From an uncultured Muribaculaceae bacterium (GTDB lineage Bacteria > Bacteroidota > Bacteroidia > Bacteroidales > Muribaculaceae), in NCBI GenBank assembly GCA_910585755.1, contig CAJUFH010000007.1, forward strand, positions 12,533-76,532: a stretch of DNA of 64,000 bases, given 5' to 3'. This document shows positions 42,348 through 50,029 of the stretch, one piece after another. The notes beneath the pieces were generated by a model. The model searched no databases. It worked only from the letters and a program-made list of their open reading frames with translations, and was not told the DNA's origin. Both the position numbers and the translations under genes were made by a program. Within the stretch, counting starts at the first letter, position 1, and each line of letters begins with the position of its first letter.

Positions 42348-42474
42348 TTGCGGCCCGGGGCTTTCCCTTCGCTCGGCTCACGCCTCGCGCACCAAGCGGC
42401 AGCTTCGGGGCCCCGGCCCCTCACACCGGGAGCAGAACCCATCCGGCAGGAGGAAAGATCGTATTCCCTAAACC

Positions 42475-42509
42475 CTAAACAGCCCGGCTCCAGCCGGGCC
42501 TAAACCCTG
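42475..42509. repeat. CTAAAC-GCCCGGC palindromic repeat, copy 1
   Basis: Stem AGCCCGGCT/AGCCGGGCC-like arms with flanking CTAAAC on both sides, in the gap between convergent genes. A close relative in the opposite orientation lies at 63800-63830. The GC hairpin may also end transcription. Confidence 0.65.
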
Positions 42510-42513
42510 AACC

Positions 42514-44316
42514 TTACTTGTACATCGCCTCGATTTCGGCGGCGTAGCGGCGGTTGATTACGGGGCGGCGGATTTTGAGGGTGTTTGTCAGCTCGCCGGC
42601 CTCCATCGTGAACTCGCGGGGAAGAAGGGTGAACTTCTTGATTTTCTCGAAGCTTGCGAGCCCTTCCTGGAGCTTTTCGATGCGGCGCTGGATCATCTCG
42701 CGTACGCGGGAGTTTTTGACAAGCTCCTCGATATTGCCGTACTTGATTTTCTTTTCGCGGGCATACTCCTTGACAGCCTCGATGGCGGGAACTATAATGG
42801 CGGTCACATACTTGCGCTGGTCGCCGATTACCGCTACCTGCTCGATAAAGGGGTCTTCGCCCAGGCGGCTCTCGAGAGCCTGGGGGGCAATATACTTGCC
42901 GTTGGAGGTCTTGAAGAGGTCTTTGAGGCGGTCGGTCAGCACAATCGCGCCCCTCTCATCGAGATAGCCGGCGTCGCCGGTGCGGAAGAATCCGTCGGGG
43001 GTGAAGGCCGCGGCGGTCTCCGCGGGCTTGTTGTAATAGCCGCGCATGACGTTGGGGCCCTTGACCAGGATTTCGTTCTCCTCCCCGATTTTCACCTCCA
43101 GGCCGGGAAGGGGCCTGCCTATTGTCCCTACCTCGTAACCCACATAGGGGAAGAAACTTACCGTAGCCGTGGTTTCCGACAGGCCGTAGCCGATCACGAT
43201 AGGCACCCCCATCGAGCGGAAGAACTCCACGATGGTGGCGCTCAGGGGGGCTCCGGCGGTGGGGAATATGTTGCCGTGCTCGATACCCATTATGCGCTGC
43301 ACCTTGCGGAAAACGCGGCTGTAATAGAACTGATACCCCTTTTCGAGGAAGAACGGCGCTTTGAGCCCCTGCCGGGCGTAATGGAGGTTGCGCTTGCGCC
43401 CCACGCGGAGGGCGCGGGCACAGAGCCAACGGTTGAAAAGCGACATGCGCGTCATCTTGTCCTGGATTGTAGCGTAAGCCTTCTCCCAGAAACGGGGAAC
43501 GGAGCACATGCAGGTCGGACGCACCTCCTTGAGAGTGTCCTGTATCACGTGCGGGTCGCGGTTGACGTAGACGCGCATCCCGATATAGAGGCAGAGATAG
43601 GTCCACGCCTTCTCGAAAATATGGCTCAGGGGGAGGAAGGAGAGGGAGGTGTCGCTGTCGCTCAGCGAGGTAAGCGCCTCGACGTGGATGTCGAGGGCGG
43701 CGGAGAAATTCGAGTGCGTCAGAATCGCACCCTTCGGCTCGCCGGTAGTGCCGGAAGTATATAACAGGGTCGCCGTGTCGTCGGGACCGGCGGCGGCGCG
43801 GCGGCGCTCCACCTCCGTGCGGCACTCTCCGGAAGCCTCATCTCCAAGGGCGAGAAAATCGCTGAATTTAAGCGTTGTATCGTCTGTGCGCTCAAGCTGT
43901 ATGTCATCGTAGACGACAATCCGCTCCAACGTTTCAACCGAGGCCGCCACCCTCCGCGCGATCAGGTACTGCTCGGCGGTTCCGACGAAAAGCACTTTGG
44001 CACCGGAGTCGCGGACGATATATTCCACTTGCTCGGGAGAGGATGTCGCGTAGATCGAGACAGGGATGGCGCGGTTGGCGAACGCGCCGAAATCGGTGAT
44101 CAGAATCTTCACGTCGTTGGGCGAGAAGACCGCCACGGTCTCCTGCTCGCCGACACCCAGCGCGGCAAGCGCGCATGCGGCGTTTTCCACCTGGGATTCA
44201 AACGATTGCCACGAAGTCGGAATCCACCGGCCACCATCCTCGCGATGGTAAAGCGCCGCACGGTCGCCGTATTTCGCGGCCTGTTTTCCGACAAGTCCAG
44301 TTAAAACGTTAGCCAT
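42514..44316 (-). CDS. Long-chain acyl-CoA synthetase (AMP-binding)
   Basis: 600 residues. The P-loop-like motif LLYTSGTTGEPKGAIL near 180, FLPLSHIFEKAWTYL, the adenylate core GYGLSETTATVSFFP and FRTGDAGYLDERG, and the C-terminal NGKYIAPQALE define the long-chain fatty acid-CoA ligase family. It activates fatty acids to acyl-AMP and then acyl-CoA, probably at the cytoplasmic face, to recycle or import lipids. It is a single-gene unit; a -7 element lies at 44350-44357. Confidence 0.93.
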   Translation of the reverse strand: MANVLTGLVGKQAAKYGDRAALYHREDGGRWIPTSWQSFESQVENAACALAALGVGEQETVAVFSPNDVKILITDFGAFANRAIPVSIYATSSPEQVEYIVRDSGAKVLFVGTAEQYLIARRVAASVETLERIVVYDDIQLERTDDTTLKFSDFLALGDEASGECRTEVERRRAAAGPDDTATLLYTSGTTGEPKGAILTHSNFSAALDIHVEALTSLSDSDTSLSFLPLSHIFEKAWTYLCLYIGMRVYVNRDPHVIQDTLKEVRPTCMCSVPRFWEKAYATIQDKMTRMSLFNRWLCARALRVGRKRNLHYARQGLKAPFFLEKGYQFYYSRVFRKVQRIMGIEHGNIFPTAGAPLSATIVEFFRSMGVPIVIGYGLSETTATVSFFPYVGYEVGTIGRPLPGLEVKIGEENEILVKGPNVMRGYYNKPAETAAAFTPDGFFRTGDAGYLDERGAIVLTDRLKDLFKTSNGKYIAPQALESRLGEDPFIEQVAVIGDQRKYVTAIIVPAIEAVKEYAREKKIKYGNIEELVKNSRVREMIQRRIEKLQEGLASFEKIKKFTLLPREFTMEAGELTNTLKIRRPVINRRYAAEIEAMYK

Positions 44317-44349
44317 ATTTAGAGTTCGTCTATGAGCTGTTGAGTGCCG

Positions 44350-44357
44350 CGAAGTTA
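44350..44357 (-). promoter_or_regulatory. -7 element of the acyl-CoA synthetase gene
   Basis: TAACTTCG on the minus strand, 33 nt before the start. A TTTG (44384-44381) lies 23 nt upstream, a little far for a -33 box. Confidence 0.45.
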
Positions 44358-44450
44358 CCCCATTTTCAGCACTCTGCGCCCAAAACCCACCCGAATTAAC
44401 CTCTCTTCACACTTTCGCCCCCCGCAGATTCTGATATAGGGAACTTGCCA

Positions 44451-44503
44451 AAAATGATTTCTGTAAAGATCATTTTAACAAAGTGATTTTTACAAACATC
44501 ACT
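44451..44503. repeat. Two consecutive A/T-rich palindromes without a gene
   Basis: AAAATGAT (44451-44458) / ATCATTTT (44469-44476) and AGTGAT (44482-44487) / ATCACT (44498-44503), similar in loop sequence and spaced about 29 nt centre to centre. They look like a pair of operators. The region between the two flanking genes holds nothing else recognisable. Confidence 0.55.
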
Positions 44504-44560
44504 CTCGGAAAAGAAAATCAGTGTTTATCGTTTCCCGGGGAGCAGACCACGGCTGGGAAG

Positions 44561-45430
44561 TTACTCGGCAATCCATTCACGGTTAAACCATTGGCGACGG
44601 CGCATCCAGTCATCAACCGCCTTTTCAGAATGTTTCCTTAACAACTTAAAATCAAGGTCAAGAGGGTAAATACGGCCTATATTGAAAGAGGCGGACACGT
44701 CATACATCCCGTGCCAGCCATTTGTCGGAAACTCTTTCGAGCCTCCGTTCACCATATGCTGAAATTTCGGATTACGAAGATATTCGCCATCGAGCACGAA
44801 AACAACACTCCAGAAATAGCTGTCCATCGCGTGGATGGACGGTTCCCGGTCACGGGTTACCCTGTCTCGTATACTTGTCTTACATTGCACGCAACCAAAG
44901 CAATACGTTTTATCACCGACAGTCGTAATAGCGAACAAATCAAATATATTGCCCTTAATTTGTTCTTTCAGCCAGCTAATATCCCTTGGTTCGTTGGCAA
45001 TTTCCCCCGCTTTTATCAACGTGTTCAAGTCGCGCTGAAGGATGAAACGAACCGGGAGGTCCCCCATAGCCATTGTGGCAAGTTCTTTAATCATCTCCTC
45101 AAAAGCGTGGCCACTCGATTTTTTCCAACTCTGGTCAGCGCTCACAACATCCTGAATCACCCTCAAATCCGCGACACCCGATTTCCTAAACACATGCGCC
45201 TCGTAGATGGAGTGCCATAAAACAGATATATGGTTAGGGAATTTTCTCATTCCCTCAATAATGGTCTGCTTTATAGCAAACTTCTGAGATGATGTCTCTA
45301 TATCATCCCGCTGCCGATCTTTTACGGCTGTTTTAGCTTTTTCAGAAAGTTCAGAAAACGATCGGTCATACTCGGCCTGGTAACAATCCAAGTAGGTTCT
45401 AACACAAAACTCCTTAATTTCGTTTTCCAT
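44561..45430 (-). CDS. Type II restriction endonuclease, CCGG-family (BsaWI-like)
   Basis: 289 residues. It directly follows a cytosine-5 methyltransferase gene. The key block is FGCVQCKTSIRDRVTRDREP: Lys184 with R-D-R at 188-190 recalls the K-x3/4-R-(S/D)-(D/E)R motif of the CCGG-family nucleases (NgoMIV SCKWTIRSDR, Cfr10I, BsaWI), with Asp164 in NIFDLFA as the likely first metal ligand of the PD-(D/E)XK core and Glu111/112 in GHAFEEMIKE as the helix acid. The R-(D/E)R part contacts the central CCGG. The recognition site probably contains CCGG; flanking bases cannot be read. Codon use is A/T-rich. The start at 45430 is 2 nt after the methyltransferase stop. Confidence 0.8.
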   Translation of the reverse strand: MENEIKEFCVRTYLDCYQAEYDRSFSELSEKAKTAVKDRQRDDIETSSQKFAIKQTIIEGMRKFPNHISVLWHSIYEAHVFRKSGVADLRVIQDVVSADQSWKKSSGHAFEEMIKELATMAMGDLPVRFILQRDLNTLIKAGEIANEPRDISWLKEQIKGNIFDLFAITTVGDKTYCFGCVQCKTSIRDRVTRDREPSIHAMDSYFWSVVFVLDGEYLRNPKFQHMVNGGSKEFPTNGWHGMYDVSASFNIGRIYPLDLDFKLLRKHSEKAVDDWMRRRQWFNREWIAE

Positions 45431-45432
45431 GC

Positions 45433-46617
45433 TTATTGAATTGATTGGAGAATATTGATTACCTGTTTACCCCACGCATACGCCAAAAGGGGAGGCACAG
45501 CGTCGCCAATCTGCTCATACTTATCTTGAACAGAACGGTCAATATGCGGCACCAGGAACGGTCCGTGGAATACGTATGAGTCGGGAAAAGACTGTAGACG
45601 CGCACATTCGCGAACGGTCAGCGCCCGATTGGCTGTCGGATGCACGAACTCGTCGAGACAATGACTCGTCACGGTAGAAGAGGGCTCATCAAGTTTCAAA
45701 CGCACATTCCGTTTTATGAACATTTTTTTCGGAAGAATCCTTGACCTTTGCAGATTCTCAATCTCTTCGGGAGAAAAACGCTCAAACAAATCTTTCAATC
45801 CCTCTCCCGGCTTTAACAACGAGAACCTGAGGATAGTATGGCCTCGGTGCTTCATCGGAGTTTGTAGCAGCAACTCAGTCTGAGAGCCTCCTTTCCTCTT
45901 CCAAAACTCGTTATCCTTCAACAAAGCGGAATACTCGCTTTCCTCATTCACATATTCGGTAGGAGAAATCGCAGTATTAGGCGTAACGTTAGGAAGCCCC
46001 ATAAAGGCATCACGCACAGTAGTCACTCTCTTGGCGGTAGGCTTTGGCGGGGACAATACCACATCTTTTAAGCGCGACGCAAGGATAAAGTAACGGTTAC
46101 GTTTCTGCGGCACACCAAATTGCGTCGCGTCAAGGACAATTTCTATAAAATTACCATATCCGGCTTCCTTCAACTCTTTCTTCAAGACATCGACAATTAA
46201 CGTGTCAGAGTCTTTTTGTGTCTTCTTTGAGGTTATCCCCGGCACATTTTCAAACAACAGCAGCTTCGCATTACAAATTTTTGCGATTCTAATCCCCTCG
46301 CGAAACAAAAACTGGCGGTCGTCATAGAATGAGCGCGATGTGTTACCTGCTGTCGAGAATGTCTCACAAGGCATTCCGGAAGTCACCAAATCCACTCCCT
46401 CCGCAGGAACAAACGGTAAGATCTGTTCCGCCTCCACATTTCGGATGTCGGAATGAATGACATGGACTTCAGGATGATTCGCACTATATGTGTCGCAACA
46501 TGTCTTGATGTATTCTATTGCTACCAGTGTACGGAATCCAGACGCTGTAAGACCCGTACAAATCCCACCGGGACCTGCGAAGCAATCAATGTGCGTAAAT
46601 TTTCGATTATCAGACAT
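45433..46617 (-). CDS. DNA (cytosine-5) methyltransferase of a type II R-M system
   Basis: 394 residues. Motif I is DCFAGPGG (11-18), motif IV with the catalytic Cys84 is SGMPCETFS, motif VI is ENVPGI (123-128), motif VIII is the QKRNRYFI region and motif X is GDAVPPLLAYAWGKQ near the end. The variable region between VIII and IX (about 195-315) sets the target. It protects the host from the nuclease encoded 2 nt downstream. Both genes are much more A/T-rich than the surroundings, which supports acquisition by transfer. It lies 37 nt downstream of the LRR gene. Confidence 0.95.
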   Translation of the reverse strand: MSDNRKFTHIDCFAGPGGICTGLTASGFRTLVAIEYIKTCCDTYSANHPEVHVIHSDIRNVEAEQILPFVPAEGVDLVTSGMPCETFSTAGNTSRSFYDDRQFLFREGIRIAKICNAKLLLFENVPGITSKKTQKDSDTLIVDVLKKELKEAGYGNFIEIVLDATQFGVPQKRNRYFILASRLKDVVLSPPKPTAKRVTTVRDAFMGLPNVTPNTAISPTEYVNEESEYSALLKDNEFWKRKGGSQTELLLQTPMKHRGHTILRFSLLKPGEGLKDLFERFSPEEIENLQRSRILPKKMFIKRNVRLKLDEPSSTVTSHCLDEFVHPTANRALTVRECARLQSFPDSYVFHGPFLVPHIDRSVQDKYEQIGDAVPPLLAYAWGKQVINILQSIQ

Positions 46618-46654
46618 TAAGCAACTATTTTTTAACGTGGAAGGGAGGGGGGAA

Positions 46655-48088
46655 TCAGCGGGCGAGCTTGAGGAGGTGGACGGCGGTGGGGCCGAGGTGG
46701 ATGCGGACGATGTAGGCGGGGGAGGAGAAGGGGGCGGCGTCGAGAGTGAAGTCGAGGGAGGAGACCGCGGGGATGAAGGCGAGGCGCAGACCGGAGAGGT
46801 CGTAAAGCTCTACGGCGGTAATTTCGAAGGTGGAGGTCAGGCGCAGCAGGGTGCCTTCGAAGCGGGCTGTCACTTCGGCGGTTTCGGGAGTGGGGGGGGC
46901 GTCGATGCCTGTCTCGCCACTGGTTTTGGCCTCGATTTTGAACTCCTTCCACTGGGGAGCGGCCTTAAAGGTGTCGAGCATATCGGGGGCGACGTAGAGG
47001 GTGGTGTTTGGCTTGTCGAGGTTGCCGAAGATGTCGTCGCCGATTTCGGGGAGGTCGGAGAGGTCGGTCGCGTCAATAGAGCGTACCCCAGTCCAGTTAG
47101 CGAATGCGGAGTCGCCGACCTTGCGAAGCTCGGCGGGGAGGTAGACCGACTCGCCGACGGAGGTATAGGCCAAGGCGTATTCGCCAATTTCCCCTATGGA
47201 GGAGGCTTCAGCCGCGCCGAGGCCGCTGACAGCCTTCACGCCGGTAAAGGTGTGGGGCGCTACCTCGGAGAGGGTACCGGGGAGGCCCGCGGCTCCCACT
47301 TCGGCGTTGGCGTCGCGGAAGAAAGCGCCCTGGCCGATCGCGCGGGGAAGGTTGCCCGAGAATGTGACGACTCCGAGTTCGGCGCATCCGAGGAAGGCCC
47401 AGGGAGCTATGGAGTCGATGTCGTTAAGGGTCACGGAAGTAAGGCCGCTGTTGGCAAACGCTTTCTCGCCGATAACGCGTACGGAAGCCGGAATCGCCAG
47501 GGAGCGGAGGGAGGAGCAGCCGCAGAAAGTCGCGGCCGGAATCTCGGCGAGGGGTGCGGCGAGCGTCGCGGAGGCGAGCGAAGAGCAACCCCGGAAGGTC
47601 CCTGTCCCAAGGCGGCTTACGGTCGAGGGGAGGGTCACAGAGGCGAGGCGGAGCGCGTCGGCGAAGGCGGAGTTGCCGATGGAGGCGACTCCGGCTGGAA
47701 CGGCCACGGATTCGAGCGAGGTAGCCGCGAAGGCCCCCTCCCCTATCGAGGCGGTATTGGAGGGGAACGCGAAGCTCGACAGTTTCATCCCGAGGAACGC
47801 CGCGGGAGGTATGGCTCCAGCCGGGGAATAAGCTACGGAGTTAAGCAACGGCTCGCCGTCGTACTCGTCGATAGTGGCCCCGGAGAGGTCGAGGGAGGTC
47901 AGCGCCCCCATCTCGGAATGGATGAACATAAGGTCGGCGGCGTTAACCGAGCCGCTGACTTTCAGCGAGGGGGCGTCGGTAGCGGAGCCGACAGCCTCGG
48001 CGAGCTTTCCGGCGGTCGAGTTAACGTCAAGAGCGACAGCCGATAAAGCGGCCGCGGCGGATATCGAGAACGCGATGATATGCTTCAT
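46655..48088 (-). CDS. BspA-like leucine-rich-repeat surface protein
   Basis: 477 residues from the ATG read leftward from 48088, which starts the signal peptide KHIIAFSISAAAALSAVALD; an in-frame ATG five codons earlier is less likely. Residues about 60-350 are LRR_5 repeats of the Treponema BspA type, with units such as FAATSLESVAVPAGVASIGN, LRSLAIPASVRVIGEKAFA and SGLTSVTLNDIDSIAPWAF. The C-terminus (VELYDLSGLRLAFIP ... ILKLAR-like HLLKLAR) resembles the short sorting tails seen elsewhere in this window. Such proteins bind host matrix or other bacteria. Confidence 0.85.
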   Translation of the reverse strand: MKHIIAFSISAAAALSAVALDVNSTAGKLAEAVGSATDAPSLKVSGSVNAADLMFIHSEMGALTSLDLSGATIDEYDGEPLLNSVAYSPAGAIPPAAFLGMKLSSFAFPSNTASIGEGAFAATSLESVAVPAGVASIGNSAFADALRLASVTLPSTVSRLGTGTFRGCSSLASATLAAPLAEIPAATFCGCSSLRSLAIPASVRVIGEKAFANSGLTSVTLNDIDSIAPWAFLGCAELGVVTFSGNLPRAIGQGAFFRDANAEVGAAGLPGTLSEVAPHTFTGVKAVSGLGAAEASSIGEIGEYALAYTSVGESVYLPAELRKVGDSAFANWTGVRSIDATDLSDLPEIGDDIFGNLDKPNTTLYVAPDMLDTFKAAPQWKEFKIEAKTSGETGIDAPPTPETAEVTARFEGTLLRLTSTFEITAVELYDLSGLRLAFIPAVSSLDFTLDAAPFSSPAYIVRIHLGPTAVHLLKLAR

Positions 48089-48221
48089 TGGGGTAATGTA
48101 CACAATAATACATTAATATAACTGAAATAAGCCCGGTTTATTGCCCCGCGGGGGCGCTGAAATTCAACCGCGCAATATCAGGGCGGTAAATCCGTTATTT
48201 AGAAGAAATTTCAACTCACAG

Positions 48222-49688
48222 ATGGCAAAATCTCTTTCCCGGGGGCGGTTCGCACCCCTCGCATACAAGATATTATTTTGGGTCGCCGCTACCTTCGGGC
48301 TGGCGGGGACGCTGAGCTCGTGCATCGAGGACGGATTCACCTCCTCCCCGTCGGACCAGCCGACCTTCTCGACCGACAAACTCCGCATGGCCGACCTTTT
48401 CACTCTCGAGGCATCCCCGACAAACCGCTTCATCGTCTACAACCGCCACGACAAGGGGCTTAACATCAGCTCCGTAAGGTTCACGGATGACCCGGAGGGG
48501 CGTTTCAGAATGAACGTCGACGGGATGGCCGGGCGCGAGTTTTCCAACGTCGAAATCCGCGCAAAAGACTCTATTTTCGTGTTCGTGGAGGCCACGCTGC
48601 CGGAGAACGGCAACGGGGAGCCGGTCGACATACTGGCCCATATCGAATTCATTACCAACGGCGTGGCCTCGGAAATGCCGGTGAAGGTCACCGGGCAGGA
48701 CGCGGTCCGCCTCCACGGAGGCACAATATACGACACTGACGCGGTCCTGACCGCCGAGAAGCCGTACCTGGTGCGCGACAGCATCGTTGTGGCGCAGGGA
48801 GCCACCCTCGCGATCGAGGCCGGGGCACGGCTGTACTTCCACGACGGGGCCTCGCTCAGAGTCGACGGCACCCTCGACGTCCGCGGAACGGCGGAAAAAC
48901 CGGTGCAGATGACCGGCGACCGCCGGGGCTTCGTCGCGGCACAGATTCCGTACGAAATCATGTCGGGACAATGGGACGGCATCATCTTCCGTCCGACCTC
49001 AACCGCCAACCGCCTGGTACACGCTTCGATCCGCAATACGAAATACGGCATCGCGGCCGACAACGCCCAATCCGTCGGCTCCGAGCCGGGGCTTTACATG
49101 CAGAACTGCGTCGTACGCAACTCGCAGGGATACGTCCTCGAAACCCTCTTCACCGACGTTACGGCCATCGGCTGCGAGCTGGCGGAGGCCTCCTCGGGCA
49201 TAATGTCGCTCACCGGGGGTAACCACCGCTTCAACCAGTGCACGATAGCCAACTATTATCTGTTTACCGCCTTGGGGGGCCCGGCCGTGCAGCTCGCGCA
49301 GACGGGATTCGCCGACGAGGAGCCGGCAGACCCGGAGCGGCCTATGATGACCGCCGAGTTCGCCAACTGCATCCTCTACGGCAACGGCACGGAGCTGTCG
49401 CACCCCGACCTTACCGGGACCGCCATCACTTTCCGGCGCTGCCTGCTGAAATCCGCCGGAACTGACGACGACAACTTCATCGACTGCCTCTGGGACACCG
49501 ACCCGATGTACTACACCGAGCGCTCGGAATACATCTTCGACTACCGTCTGCGCCCCGACTCTCCCGCGGCCGGAGCCGCCTCCATCGACCTTATGGACCC
49601 AGCGGCCGAGACCGACATCTACGGCACCCCGCGCCTCCCCGCCCCCGACCTGGGAGCCTACCAGACCGCTCCCACAGAGGGCGAATAA
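48222..49688 (+). CDS. Beta-helix lipoprotein, unknown function
   Basis: 488 residues from the ATG at 48222. The hydrophobic segment (YKILFWVAATFGLAGTLSSC) ends in the lipobox LSSC (Cys34), and the mature protein starts CIEDG. Residues about 40-150 form an immunoglobulin-like beta domain; residues about 165-470 are a parallel beta-helix (VVAQGATLAIEAGARLYFHD, LDVRGTAEKPVQMTGDRRGF, MQNCVVRNSQGYVLETLF), ending with the right-handed-helix signature RLPAPDLGAYQ. The family occurs near polysaccharide-utilisation and surface genes in Bacteroidales, but no enzyme motif is evident. An open frame continues upstream to 48141 but lacks a signal peptide. Confidence 0.82.
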   Translation: MAKSLSRGRFAPLAYKILFWVAATFGLAGTLSSCIEDGFTSSPSDQPTFSTDKLRMADLFTLEASPTNRFIVYNRHDKGLNISSVRFTDDPEGRFRMNVDGMAGREFSNVEIRAKDSIFVFVEATLPENGNGEPVDILAHIEFITNGVASEMPVKVTGQDAVRLHGGTIYDTDAVLTAEKPYLVRDSIVVAQGATLAIEAGARLYFHDGASLRVDGTLDVRGTAEKPVQMTGDRRGFVAAQIPYEIMSGQWDGIIFRPTSTANRLVHASIRNTKYGIAADNAQSVGSEPGLYMQNCVVRNSQGYVLETLFTDVTAIGCELAEASSGIMSLTGGNHRFNQCTIANYYLFTALGGPAVQLAQTGFADEEPADPERPMMTAEFANCILYGNGTELSHPDLTGTAITFRRCLLKSAGTDDDNFIDCLWDTDPMYYTERSEYIFDYRLRPDSPAAGAASIDLMDPAAETDIYGTPRLPAPDLGAYQTAPTEGE

Positions 49689-49718
49689 CATAGCATAGGG
49701 GAAAAGCAACCATCCGTT

Positions 49719-49958
49719 AGCGGCGGAGCCGCGGTGTAATTATAGCACCTGGTCGAGCGACCAAAGGGAGCGAAGGCCTGGTGTTATATCGGGCCGATGA
49801 AATGGGCCTCGAAGAGGTCCGGTAATTTTCATCCAGTTGCCCGATTTCGATATTAGCGGACCTCTTCGAGGCCCACATCCACGCCTACGACAAAACACCG
49901 CACCTTCGCGGCTCCGCCGCTCGATACGGTGCTATAATTACACCGCGGCTTCGCCGCT
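49719..49958. repeat. Nested long inverted repeat
   Basis: Outer arms of 31 bp (49719-49749 and 49928-49958) differ at one position; inner arms of 18 bp (49804-49821 and 49857-49874) are perfect. A third pairing, ATATCGGGC near 49787 with GCCCGAT near 49839, lies between. The element could fold into one extended stem. No coding sequence and no transposase are inside. Confidence 0.8.
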
Positions 49959-49967
49959 CCGAATATG

Positions 49968-50004
49968 CAGCGCGCCGCGTCAGAGGGACTGACGCGGCGC
50001 GCTG
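49968..50004. terminator. Strong GC hairpin terminator between convergent genes
   Basis: Perfect 16-bp stem (49968-49983 / 49989-50004) with a 5-nt loop AGGGA, followed by TTGTAT on the right. It is 26 nt after the stop codon of the transporter gene on the minus strand. Confidence 0.7.
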
Positions 50005-50029
50005 TTGTATGGGATTATGAGACACCCTG

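Larger units (their letters stand above)
49689..50029. other. Spacer with nested inverted repeat, between convergent genes
   Basis: This 341-nt spacer contains the structures listed separately at 49719-49958 and 49968-50004. No open frame looks real. Confidence 0.7.

Noticed and set aside
48141..48221. N-terminal extension of the beta-helix lipoprotein
   Set aside because: The extension is basic and not signal-like; the ATG at 48222 gives a standard lipoprotein signal.
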